A stretch of DNA of 5,493 bases from Treponema sp. GTDB taxonomy: Bacteria > Spirochaetota > Spirochaetia > Treponematales > Breznakiellaceae. Positions 1 to 5,311 of this stretch are shown here, piece by piece. The stretch is from assembly GCA_031257695.1 (NCBI GenBank), contig JAIROB010000222.1, positions 1 to 5,493 of the forward strand, written 5' to 3'. The notes under the pieces were generated by a model. That model did not search any database, was not told where the DNA came from, and worked only from the letters and a program-made list of their open reading frames with translations. Numbering within the stretch: position 1 is the first letter of the stretch; each line of letters opens with the position of its first letter. The position numbers were made by a program, and so were the translations under genes.

Positions 1-141
1 TTTTCCGCCGTTTCCCCCGCTCCCCGGCCCCCTGCGCCCGGCTAAGCGGGGCAATACCGCTCTGAGCCGCGCCAAATCCCGCTATCCCGCCGCCTGCAAG
101 ATTTTCCAAGGGAAAGATCCGCCCTTAACGAAGCGCCGGGC

Positions 142-163
142 CTAAATTGTGGGTCAAGTTTAG
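142..163. terminator. Bulged hairpin, possible end-of-gene structure
   Basis: CTAAATTG (142-149) pairs with CAAGTTTAG (155-163) through one bulged base, leaving a 5-nt TGGGT loop. It overlaps the TAA that closes an open plus-strand frame at 143-145. On the plus strand only a short TTT (168-170) follows, so it is a weak terminator candidate for a gene entering from the left. It could equally be a chance structure. Confidence 0.2.
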
Positions 164-172
164 CGCCTTTGT

Positions 173-186
173 CGGGGGCGTCCCCG
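173..186 (-). terminator. GC-rich hairpin after the Nudix gene
   Basis: CGGGG and CCCCG form a perfect 5-bp stem around a 4-nt loop, starting 7 nt past the Nudix TGA stop. The position suits transcription termination of the minus-strand unit. No U-tract follows on either strand, so a classical intrinsic terminator is not shown. It may only be a 3'-end stabilising hairpin. Confidence 0.35.
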
Positions 187-192
187 TTAACC

Positions 193-591
193 TCATTCGG
201 GCCCATAGGGGAAGCTGCTTTTTAGGGCCGGCAGGAGCTTGAGATCCGAATCGACAAAGTCCAGTTGTTCAATTTCTTCAAGCGCGGCCCAGCGCCACTG
301 GGTGTGTTCCATAAGGGTGCATTGGGGAACGGCAAAGGAGACGCGGTAGGCCCTGAGACGGCGCTTAACGCCCCGGTGCTCAAAATCGGCGCTTCCCAGA
401 AAATCCCCCACAACGATATCCACGCCAAACTCTTCCAGGTACTCCCGTTTAAGCGCCTCCTGGTCAGACTCTCCGTTGTCTACTTTTCCGCCGGGAAATT
501 CCCATTTGTCCCCCATGGCGCCGCCCTTAAGTCGCCGGGCTATGAAGAATTTACCCCGTTCCCAGGCGATTCCCGCCACAGAACAATGCAA
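193..591 (-). CDS. MutT-type Nudix hydrolase
   Basis: Predicted Nudix hydrolase of 132 aa, normal for MutT/NudG-type enzymes, which hydrolyse (deoxy)nucleoside triphosphates to monophosphate and pyrophosphate in the cytoplasm, often to sanitise oxidised nucleotides. The Nudix box is complete at residues 35-57: G35, E41, then REYLEEFGV at 49-57, supplying the Mg-binding glutamates. It follows WEFPGG (30-35), typical of the MutT branch. A C-terminal VDSDLKLL (113-120) puts Asp116 about where E. coli MutT has its purine-contacting Asn, more like NudG and many other bacterial MutT homologues, so substrate specificity (8-oxo-dGTP versus modified CTP) stays open. The start is TTG: an in-frame TAG lies four codons upstream, and AGGCGG sits 5 nt before it. 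A GTG at codon 5 has no such site. It follows the membrane-protein gene by 9 nt and is probably cotranscribed and coupled with it. Confidence 0.9.
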   Translation of the reverse strand: MHCSVAGIAWERGKFFIARRLKGGAMGDKWEFPGGKVDNGESDQEALKREYLEEFGVDIVVGDFLGSADFEHRGVKRRLRAYRVSFAVPQCTLMEHTQWRWAALEEIEQLDFVDSDLKLLPALKSSFPYGPE

Positions 592-600
592 AAGAACCGC

Positions 601-1011
601 CTAAAGGAAAAGCACGGAAGGCAGGAGAAAGTGCAGGGCCGCCGCCGCCAGGGCAAAGTAGCCCACCCATTTTTTATTGTGAATCAAAACCTGTTCTATC
701 TTTTCGGTATGCTCCGGTTCCATGGTGGATCGGCTGCGGTAGTATTCAAACACCAGAATAAACCCTGCCAGAAAGCCCGCCAGCGCGGGAACGAGGTCCC
801 CAACCACCGGCACATCTCCCCGGGAGGAAGAAAGGATCTTCAAAAGCCCCGTTACAATGGTTGCCGCCCCCAGAATAAACCGGCAGGTTTCGTTGTGGAT
901 GGAAAAGCGGAAACCCGTGTCCAGAAGGACAGCATCCTCGTCGGTATTTCTGATAAGGGCATACCCGGAAAGACCGTTTAAGAGGATGGACAGGAAATAA
1001 AACTGAATCAT
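601..1011 (-). CDS. Four-TM membrane protein of unknown function
   Basis: Not recognised as a named family. The 136-aa product is strongly hydrophobic, with four likely membrane segments near residues 3-20, 43-60, 68-90 and 115-136. Short charged stretches separate them: RNTDEDAVLLDTG (21-33), RSRSTMEPEHTEKIEQ (92-107) and HNKK (111-114). No signal peptide cleavage site, enzyme motif or transporter signature is visible. The ATG start has CGGAG 6 nt upstream and a sigma70-like promoter just before it. It is the first gene of a two-gene unit with the Nudix hydrolase. Its TAG stop is in the same frame as that gene, with three sense codons between stop and TTG start. The pairing may mean a shared physiological role, but nothing in the sequence defines it. 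Confidence 0.8.
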   Translation of the reverse strand: MIQFYFLSILLNGLSGYALIRNTDEDAVLLDTGFRFSIHNETCRFILGAATIVTGLLKILSSSRGDVPVVGDLVPALAGFLAGFILVFEYYRSRSTMEPEHTEKIEQVLIHNKKWVGYFALAAAALHFLLPSVLFL

Positions 1012-1031
1012 ACCGTTCTCCGAATATTTAT

Positions 1032-1060
1032 ACCATAGAGAATTAACGCGTTTTGGTCAA
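1032..1060 (-). promoter_or_regulatory. Sigma70-like promoter for the membrane-protein/Nudix unit
   Basis: On the minus strand TTGACC (1060-1055) is followed by a 17-nt spacer and TATGGT (1037-1032). The predicted start of transcription near 1025 leaves a leader of about 14 nt that just contains the CGGAG ribosome-binding site. An alternative TATAAA slightly downstream would give a poorer spacing. The call rests on consensus match and placement only. Confidence 0.55.
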
Positions 1061-1116
1061 GAAACGTAAACCAGAAAGGGGCAATTTGCTTTACAAAAGA
1101 AATCCCTGCGGGGCGC

Positions 1117-1686
1117 TTACCTGCCGGCTTTGATCTGGGCGGAGACCCGCTGCTCCCCCGCCTGGAAAAGCAGGAGGTATTTTTCCGCGCTAAAGGGCAG
1201 ATCAAGCCGGTACTCCTCCTCCCCCTCCAGGGTGAAAAAGATCTGATCCGTAAAGACGGGAATATCCGCGCCGTCCGTTTTCCCCGGCGATTTGACAAAC
1301 GGGGAAACCCCCACATACACCACGCCGGTATAGGGATATTCCCCGCCGGGGACCCGGCGCTTTGTGACGAGGATAAAGGGTTCGGCGCCGCCCCCGGCTC
1401 TGAGCCGCAGGGTATTGCCCCCCAGAGTCAGGCCGCCCCGGGAGAGGTTGAAAAAGACCAGGATCCAGACGGAGATGAGCAGTACGCTGACAAAGAGAAT
1501 CTGATGGGGTTTTGTGGAAGTCAGGGAGCGGACAAAACCGCCCTTGATCAGGGGCCTCCCTTCATTTATGGCCCGGACCTCCGGCGAGGCCCGTTCCAGC
1601 CGGCGTTCCCGGCTGTAGTAAAAAACCAGTTCCCGATCGGGCTCCGCCGGGGTTTCCCGGCCCGCCTGTTTTTCGCCGTCCTTCAC
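1117..1686 (-). CDS. Single-pass membrane protein with extracytoplasmic domain
   Basis: Not recognised as a named family. The 189-aa product has a charged N-terminal part of about 60 residues (with FYYSRERRLERASPEVRAI at 22-40), one transmembrane segment near 63-79, and a C-terminal part of about 110 residues. That part looks beta-strand rich (ILVTKRRV, YTGVVYVGVSPF, QIFFTLEG, EYRLDLPF, KYLLLFQAG). Basic residues before the TM segment favour an inside N-terminus and an external C-terminus. There is no cleavable signal peptide. The start is GTG, sharing GTGA with the stop of the lipoprotein gene, with GAGGAGA 7 nt upstream, so translation is tightly coupled. This suggests the two proteins are made in matched amounts and may interact at the envelope. 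A clear terminator is not seen after it. Confidence 0.8.
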   Translation of the reverse strand: MKDGEKQAGRETPAEPDRELVFYYSRERRLERASPEVRAINEGRPLIKGGFVRSLTSTKPHQILFVSVLLISVWILVFFNLSRGGLTLGGNTLRLRAGGGAEPFILVTKRRVPGGEYPYTGVVYVGVSPFVKSPGKTDGADIPVFTDQIFFTLEGEEEYRLDLPFSAEKYLLLFQAGEQRVSAQIKAGR

Positions 1687-2888
1687 AGAGCAGTCTCCTC
1701 AAGGAATTTATCGGTGCGCCACCAGACCAGCTTGGCGGTAAAGTCCGTGGCCAGCAGAGCGGAGAGAATGCCCTCAGCGGAGATGGTAAAGGCGTTAAAC
1801 TGAAGCTCCTCCGGTTTTACCTGGATAAGCCCCCGCCGCTGTTCATGGGGATCCGTGGAGAGGATCATGATGGAATACCCCTCCTCCACAGGAAAGGCCA
1901 GGAAGACCCTGTCGTTTTTTACCGCCCCCAAAAGCGAATAGAGGAGCCGCTCGGTGGCGCGGCTGTTATTCCCGGTCGCCGGCTGTTCAAAGAAGGGCGC
2001 CTCGATGGTCCCCCGGTAAGAGCCGTCTTCCACGTTCATCAGCCAAATAACGGAACTGTCCGGCTCCGCTCCCAGTTTGGTCTTGGTGGATTCGTCAAAG
2101 GTTTCCCGGTAATAATCGACTTTGATAAACAGCTTTTTGCTGTCCGGGGACACCGCAATGGAATCTATAGAAGGAAACACCGGCTGCCGGTCCGGGGGAA
2201 CGGGAATAAGCTCATGCGTCAGGGGCAGAAAGTACAGCAAAGTCCCCTCCGCGTCATACCAGTAAATATTCCAGCCCGTGGGCAGGCGGCACACAACGGC
2301 AAAATCGTCCTGGACAGAAACGCTGATCCGTTCTATCCTGGGGAAAGGCGAGCCCCCTATGCCCTCTTTGCCCAGGTACTCGACGAAACGGCCCTTCGCG
2401 TCAAAATGGAGGACTATGGAATCCTCCAGGATCCTGTTTTCAGCGTCAAAGCTGCGCCGCTCATAGGGGAGCCGGTCCTCCACATAGATATGCTTGCGGG
2501 AGTCCACCGCAATGGCCCCTGGCTCCAGAAGGGGGTAGGAAAAGGCCCCCCGGGTCGCCACCGCGGCGCTTTCCACATCGGTTCGCAGGGTCAGGGGCGG
2601 CGGGTTGGTTTCTTCATTATAGATCATAAACAGGAGATCCCCGTAGGAGGTGTAGTGCACCACCTTGCCCCCGTTGCCGTCGGACATATAGAAGAGGCCG
2701 TCCCGCATGGCCAGGGATGTTTTGCGGTTGCTCCGGCCCCCCTCAAGGTTGTACAGATCGATCTGATCCTCCAGCCGCCCTATGTCCAGGGTGAAAAGAT
2801 CTTCCCGGTCGACGGACACGAGGCTCTGTTCCGCGCAGCCCCCCGCAAGCAGCATACAGAGGGCCGCCGCGGCAAACCATGGTTTCAT
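1683..2888 (-). CDS. Lipoprotein with predicted six-bladed beta-propeller
   Basis: A 401-aa protein. It has a signal peptide with a short basic start (MK), a hydrophobic core at 5-15 and a lipobox LAGGC, so Cys18 is the probable lipidated residue; the AGG before the Cys fits the relaxed spirochaetal lipobox. The mature part shows six repeated units of about 35-60 residues, each with strand pairs ending in aromatic or hydrophobic patches: about 64-90, 124-176, 188-223, 241-298, 319-357 and 362-398. Examples are GAIAVDSRKHIYVEDRL and IDSIAVSPDSKKLFIKVD. This matches the look of NHL/6-bladed propellers, which usually bind proteins or ligands and often have no catalysis. From memory, spirochaetes carry a lipoprotein family of this type (called LIC_12708 in some annotations); I could not check membership. 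The ATG has no Shine-Dalgarno, and the promoter abuts it. It forms an operon with the one-TM gene downstream. Confidence 0.83.
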   Translation of the reverse strand: MKPWFAAAALCMLLAGGCAEQSLVSVDREDLFTLDIGRLEDQIDLYNLEGGRSNRKTSLAMRDGLFYMSDGNGGKVVHYTSYGDLLFMIYNEETNPPPLTLRTDVESAAVATRGAFSYPLLEPGAIAVDSRKHIYVEDRLPYERRSFDAENRILEDSIVLHFDAKGRFVEYLGKEGIGGSPFPRIERISVSVQDDFAVVCRLPTGWNIYWYDAEGTLLYFLPLTHELIPVPPDRQPVFPSIDSIAVSPDSKKLFIKVDYYRETFDESTKTKLGAEPDSSVIWLMNVEDGSYRGTIEAPFFEQPATGNNSRATERLLYSLLGAVKNDRVFLAFPVEEGYSIMILSTDPHEQRRGLIQVKPEELQFNAFTISAEGILSALLATDFTAKLVWWRTDKFLEETAL

Positions 2889-2894
2889 ATGGGA

Positions 2895-2923
2895 ACTTTA
2901 GTCGGCCGGGGGAGGATTGTCAA
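2895..2923 (-). promoter_or_regulatory. Strong sigma70-like promoter abutting the lipoprotein start codon
   Basis: On the minus strand a perfect TTGACA (2923-2918), a 17-nt spacer and TAAAGT (2900-2895) are seen. Only 6 nt separate the -10 element from the ATG at 2888, so the expected +1 is the A of the start codon. No Shine-Dalgarno exists in the intervening bases. This fits a leaderless mRNA. A small imperfect palindrome (2930-2942, GGGC/GCCC arms) lies just upstream of the -35 and could be an operator. Confidence 0.55.
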
Positions 2924-2956
2924 TGTTCAGGGCCGATCGCCCAGCAATTCCGAATT

Positions 2957-2985
2957 CAAAATCCCAAAACCGAAAAAACCTGAAA
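2957..2985. promoter_or_regulatory. A-tract island in the divergent intergenic region
   Basis: Four A-runs (around 2958-2961, 2966-2969, 2973-2978 and 2983-2985) repeat about every 8 bases in an otherwise GC-rich region. They lie directly upstream of the plus-strand -35 element, where an UP element would be. They may bend DNA or bind the alpha subunit of RNA polymerase, or a nucleoid protein. The 8-base spacing is shorter than a helical turn, so strong intrinsic curvature is not certain. Confidence 0.3.
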
Positions 2986-2991
2986 CAATCG

Positions 2992-3020
2992 TTGTGCTGT
3001 TACGGCGCTGTGGGTATACT
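2992..3020 (+). promoter_or_regulatory. Sigma70-like promoter for the exonuclease/GNAT/ruvA unit
   Basis: TTGTGC (2992-2997), a 17-nt spacer and TATACT (3015-3020) are present. The predicted transcription start near 3027 leaves a leader of about 11 nt, consisting of little more than the GAGG site at 3027-3030, 7 nt before the ATG at 3038. Confidence 0.55.
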
Positions 3021-3037
3021 GGCATAGAGGACAGAGG

Positions 3038-4249
3038 ATGGGAGAGGATTTACGGTCACGGCTGCGGCGTATTCGGGAGGCCCGTTACACCCGGGACAAG
3101 GGGAGCGCCATGCCGGGCACATCAGGGCAGGCTGCGGATAACGCACCGGACACGGGAGCAGCGGAGGCGCGGGTCATGCTGCCCGGATCGGACTGGACCA
3201 GCGCGGGGTATTTGACGGTTAAGCGGTCCGTGTTTATAAAGCCGCCCATGGATGTCCCCGGGGAACTGCCGCGGGCGCTGGGCATCCTGGTTCCGGACCT
3301 CCTCCGCTATGGCGCGGTCCTGCCCGGAACCGGGGATTTGATTTTTTTCGACCTGGAAACCACGGGCCTTTCCACCGGGCCCGGCGTTGTGGCCTTTCTG
3401 GCGGCTTTCGGCAGGCTTGCGGGGGACAGCCTCCGGGTGGACCAGTACCTGCTCCTGGATTATCCCGGGGAGGCCGATTTTCTGGAGGCCCTCCTGGGGG
3501 AGTTTGCTCCGGCCCTTCCGGAGGGGCCGCCGCCCCTGGTGACAAGCTATAACGGCAAGAGCTTTGACACCCAACTGCTCAAGACGCGCTGCCTTATGAA
3601 GGGTTTTTCGCCGCCGGAATATGCCCAGGCGGATCTGCTCCACCCCAGCCGGCGGCTCTGGAAACGGATCCTGGGATCCTGCTCCCAGGCTTCGATTGAA
3701 ACCGCAGCGCTCGGCCTGAACCGGGAAGGGGATGTGAGCGGCGCCATGGCGCCCGACATCTGGTTTTCGTTTCTGAAAAGCGGGGATCCCTCGGAACTGG
3801 CCGGGGTGTGCGATCACAACATCAGGGATATTCTCGGCCTTTTGGGGATTTTTTGCGCCCTCTGCCGGATAGCCGAAGATCCCCTGGGCGGGGGCGCCCG
3901 CTACCGCTGTGACAGGGAGAGCCTCGCCCTGTGGTGGCGCCGGGCGATTCGCGTCCACGGAGAGACGGCGTTTGGGGCGGGAACAGGCCGCGTCGGGGAG
4001 GCGCTGCTGCAGACCGCGGCCGAAGCAGGGCTGTGCCGCGCCGCGTACGCCTACCGCCGGGACCTGGCGATTGAGGCGGAGTGGAAGCGGAAGGATCCGG
4101 CTTCGGCGCTCAGGCAGGTCGATCTGTTCTTGGCGTTGGACGAAATTCCGGGTATTATGGCGGAGAATATGTTCCATCGCCGGGAACGGCTGTTGGAAAA
4201 ACTAAGAAAAAAGGACGGTTGCCGTGCAAATTCGGTTTTTGACGATTGA
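3038..4249 (+). CDS. YprB/MrfB-like DEDD-family exonuclease
   Basis: A 403-aa protein with an RNase H-like fold exonuclease domain at about 98-275. All DEDD positions are visible: D105 and E107 in FFDLETTGL, D177 in YNGKSFDT (171-178), and D264 in HNIRD (260-264), with H260 suggesting a DEDDh/DEDDy-type variant. The C-terminal 290-395 looks helical and may be the TPR-like region seen in Bacillus YprB (MrfB). MrfB is a proposed exonuclease that works with the helicase MrfA (YprA) in repair of mitomycin-type DNA damage; length and order match. No MrfA-like helicase lies in this window. The ATG at 3038 has GAGG 7 nt upstream and gives a short basic helix (LRSRLRRIRE) like the family's N-terminus. 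An ATG at 3110 with AAGGGGAG before it could give a protein shorter by 24 residues. Its neighbour ruvA supports a DNA-repair role. Substrate and polarity are inferred from family. Confidence 0.85.
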   Translation: MGEDLRSRLRRIREARYTRDKGSAMPGTSGQAADNAPDTGAAEARVMLPGSDWTSAGYLTVKRSVFIKPPMDVPGELPRALGILVPDLLRYGAVLPGTGDLIFFDLETTGLSTGPGVVAFLAAFGRLAGDSLRVDQYLLLDYPGEADFLEALLGEFAPALPEGPPPLVTSYNGKSFDTQLLKTRCLMKGFSPPEYAQADLLHPSRRLWKRILGSCSQASIETAALGLNREGDVSGAMAPDIWFSFLKSGDPSELAGVCDHNIRDILGLLGIFCALCRIAEDPLGGGARYRCDRESLALWWRRAIRVHGETAFGAGTGRVGEALLQTAAEAGLCRAAYAYRRDLAIEAEWKRKDPASALRQVDLFLALDEIPGIMAENMFHRRERLLEKLRKKDGCRANSVFDD

Positions 4250-4655
4250 GGATTACGATGACGCTTATTCTCTCTGGAAAACTTCTCCGGGGATTGGCTT
4301 AAAGACCCTGGACGATTCTGAAACGGGGATTCGGAAGTATCTGGAGCGGAATCCCCTCACCTGCTTTGCGGCGGAGGAAAACGGCGAGCTTGTGGGCGTC
4401 ATATTGGGTGGCCATGACGGACGGCGGGGCTATATATACCACATCGCGGTAAAGCCGGATTACCGCAACTGGGGAATCGGGAGGGCCCTGCTCGAAGCGG
4501 TGGAAAAGGCGCTCATCCTGGAGGGGATCAACAAGGTGGCTTTGATTTCATTCAAAACCAACGTCGGGGGAAACCGCTTTCTCAAAGCCTGCGGCTACCC
4601 CATCCGGGACGATGTGGTGTACCGGAACAAAAGCCTCAACATAGAAAACGCCTAA
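4224..4655 (+). CDS. GNAT family N-acetyltransferase, YpeA-like
   Basis: A 143-aa GNAT acetyltransferase, full length for small single-domain members, transferring acetyl from acetyl-CoA to an amine. The acetyl-CoA-binding motif A is clear at about 73-90: the strand HIAVKPDY followed by R81-N-W-G84-I-G86-R-A-L-L. The C-terminal NRFLKACGY (117-125) is the usual GNAT motif B. The overall pattern (LW near 17, ENGELVGVILGGHDGRRG at 52-69) resembles E. coli YpeA, whose substrate is unclear; RimI-type protein N-terminal acetylation is a looser alternative. The start is GTG, inside the exonuclease gene's last 26 nt in another frame, with AAGGA 8 nt upstream. The N-terminus MQIRFLTIEDYDDA fits the family, supporting that start. 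ruvA follows after 8 nt, so it is likely cotranscribed. A link to DNA repair is not implied by the sequence. Confidence 0.88.
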   Translation: MQIRFLTIEDYDDAYSLWKTSPGIGLKTLDDSETGIRKYLERNPLTCFAAEENGELVGVILGGHDGRRGYIYHIAVKPDYRNWGIGRALLEAVEKALILEGINKVALISFKTNVGGNRFLKACGYPIRDDVVYRNKSLNIENA

Positions 4656-4663
4656 GGGAAAGG

Positions 4664-5257
4664 ATGTTTAACAGCATTACCGGGACCGTTACCGGAAAAA
4701 TTGACGACCGCCTGCGGATCCGCACCGGGGGGGTTGAGTGGGAGATTACCGTGCCGCTTACCGACATAGGCCAACTCCCGCCGCCCGGCGAGGAAGCGCG
4801 GATCTTCACCTGGCTGTCCCACCGGGAGGATCAGATGAAGCTCTTCGGTTTTGCCGACGAATACCGGCGCTCCACCTTTCTTGAGCTCCTCAGAGTGGAA
4901 GGCATAGGCCCCCGGCAGGCAGTCAAGATCATGGGGGGCATAGGCCAGGAGGAATTGCAGAGCGCCCTGGACTCCGAAGACCTGGTCCGGCTGGAAGCGG
5001 TGCCCGGCCTGGGGAAAAAGACCGCCCAGAAGATGATCCTCGCGCTCAAGGGCAAACTGACAAGCGGCGATGGCAGGCCCCAGGCCGCTTCTCTCCACAG
5101 CGACCTGGTTACGGCTCTGACGGAGATGGGCTACGACCGGCGGTCCGCTTCGGAAGCCCTGGCAAGAGCCGAAGCCTCCCTGCCCCCGGGACTAAGCGCC
5201 GCGGATCTGGAAAAGGCGTTGTTCAGGCAGGCGATTCTGCACCTGAGCGGCGCCTGA
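4664..5257 (+). CDS. ruvA: Holliday junction branch migration protein RuvA
   Basis: RuvA, the tetrameric protein that clamps a Holliday junction in square-planar form and loads the RuvB ATPase for branch migration; RuvC later cuts the junction. All three domains are present in 197 aa, a typical length. The OB-fold is at about 1-63 with the acidic pin E55-D56 in HREDQMKLFGF, matching the E. coli positions. Two helix-hairpin-helix motifs follow: VEGIGPRQAVKIM (78-90) and VPGLGKKTAQKMI (113-125). The RuvB-binding three-helix domain is at about 145-197, after a short linker (134-144). The ATG has AAGGGA 4 nt upstream, overlapping the stop of the GNAT gene. ruvB and ruvC are not in this window. 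It is the last gene of the plus-strand unit before the metG promoter. Confidence 0.97.
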   Translation: MFNSITGTVTGKIDDRLRIRTGGVEWEITVPLTDIGQLPPPGEEARIFTWLSHREDQMKLFGFADEYRRSTFLELLRVEGIGPRQAVKIMGGIGQEELQSALDSEDLVRLEAVPGLGKKTAQKMILALKGKLTSGDGRPQAASLHSDLVTALTEMGYDRRSASEALARAEASLPPGLSAADLEKALFRQAILHLSGA

Positions 5258-5274
5258 CGCCTGCCATCGCAGCC

Positions 5275-5303
5275 TTGTAAAATTTACCCGGAGCGGCTAC
5301 ACT
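5275..5303 (+). promoter_or_regulatory. Sigma70-like promoter abutting the metG start codon
   Basis: TTGTAA (5275-5280), a 17-nt spacer and TACACT (5298-5303) end 8 nt before the metG ATG. The expected +1 near 5310 leaves a 0-3 nt leader. No Shine-Dalgarno lies between the -10 and the ATG; the only GGAG (5290-5293) would be upstream of +1 and too far away. There is no room for a T-box or riboswitch. Cotranscription from ruvA is also possible, as no terminator is visible between the genes. Confidence 0.45.
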
Positions 5304-5311
5304 AAGCTGCC

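Larger units (their letters stand above)
1..192. other. Left-edge region without a confident gene
   Basis: No gene can be assigned here. On the plus strand one frame is open from base 2 to a TAA at 143-145 (47 codons, proline-rich, then a basic tail ending TKRRA). Its third codon positions are mostly G or C, so it could be the C-terminal tail of a gene lying mostly to the left. A second plus frame ends at TAA 43-45. On the minus strand a TTG at 109-107 opens an Ala/Gly-rich frame that runs off the edge. These readings compete and I recognise none of them. A small inverted repeat (AGCGG/CCGCT, 45-61) also occurs. The far-left bases are pyrimidine-rich and low in complexity. Confidence 0.4.

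Noticed and set aside
265..981. A 238-codon plus-strand open frame opposite the Nudix and membrane-protein genes
   Set aside because: Both minus-strand genes are in one frame, so their antisense shadow runs on across the gap. The Nudix box and TM segments on the minus strand settle the coding direction.
1102..1114. CCC/GGG hairpin followed by a T-rich stretch after the one-TM gene as an intrinsic terminator (minus strand)
   Set aside because: The stem is about 3 bp, too weak to call, although the ATTTCTTTT after it is suggestive.
1008..1316. A 102-codon minus-strand frame overlapping the end of the one-TM gene and the start of the four-TM gene
   Set aside because: Its product is Arg/Ser/Pro-rich, it lies in an alternate frame of the one-TM gene, and it covers the promoter of the next unit.
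1845..3215. A 456-codon plus-strand open frame opposite the lipoprotein gene, running into the exonuclease gene
   Set aside because: It is in exact codon register with the lipoprotein gene. In GC-rich genes that avoid TTA, CTA and TCA codons the antisense frame stays open by default. Its translation is rich in Arg, Gly and Pro with no domain pattern, and it crosses a divergent promoter region.
3666..3679. Two GGATCC hexamers 2 nt apart inside the exonuclease gene
   Set aside because: They lie within well-conserved coding sequence and are explained by codon choice; no wider repeat structure is seen.
3122..4177. A 351-codon minus-strand open frame opposite the exonuclease gene
   Set aside because: Same in-register antisense effect; the sense strand holds intact DEDD catalytic motifs.
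4652..5098. A 148-codon minus-strand open frame opposite ruvA
   Set aside because: In-register shadow of an unmistakable RuvA.
5249..5261. GGCG/CGCC hairpin around the ruvA stop as a terminator
   Set aside because: The stem is only 4 bp and no T-run follows.
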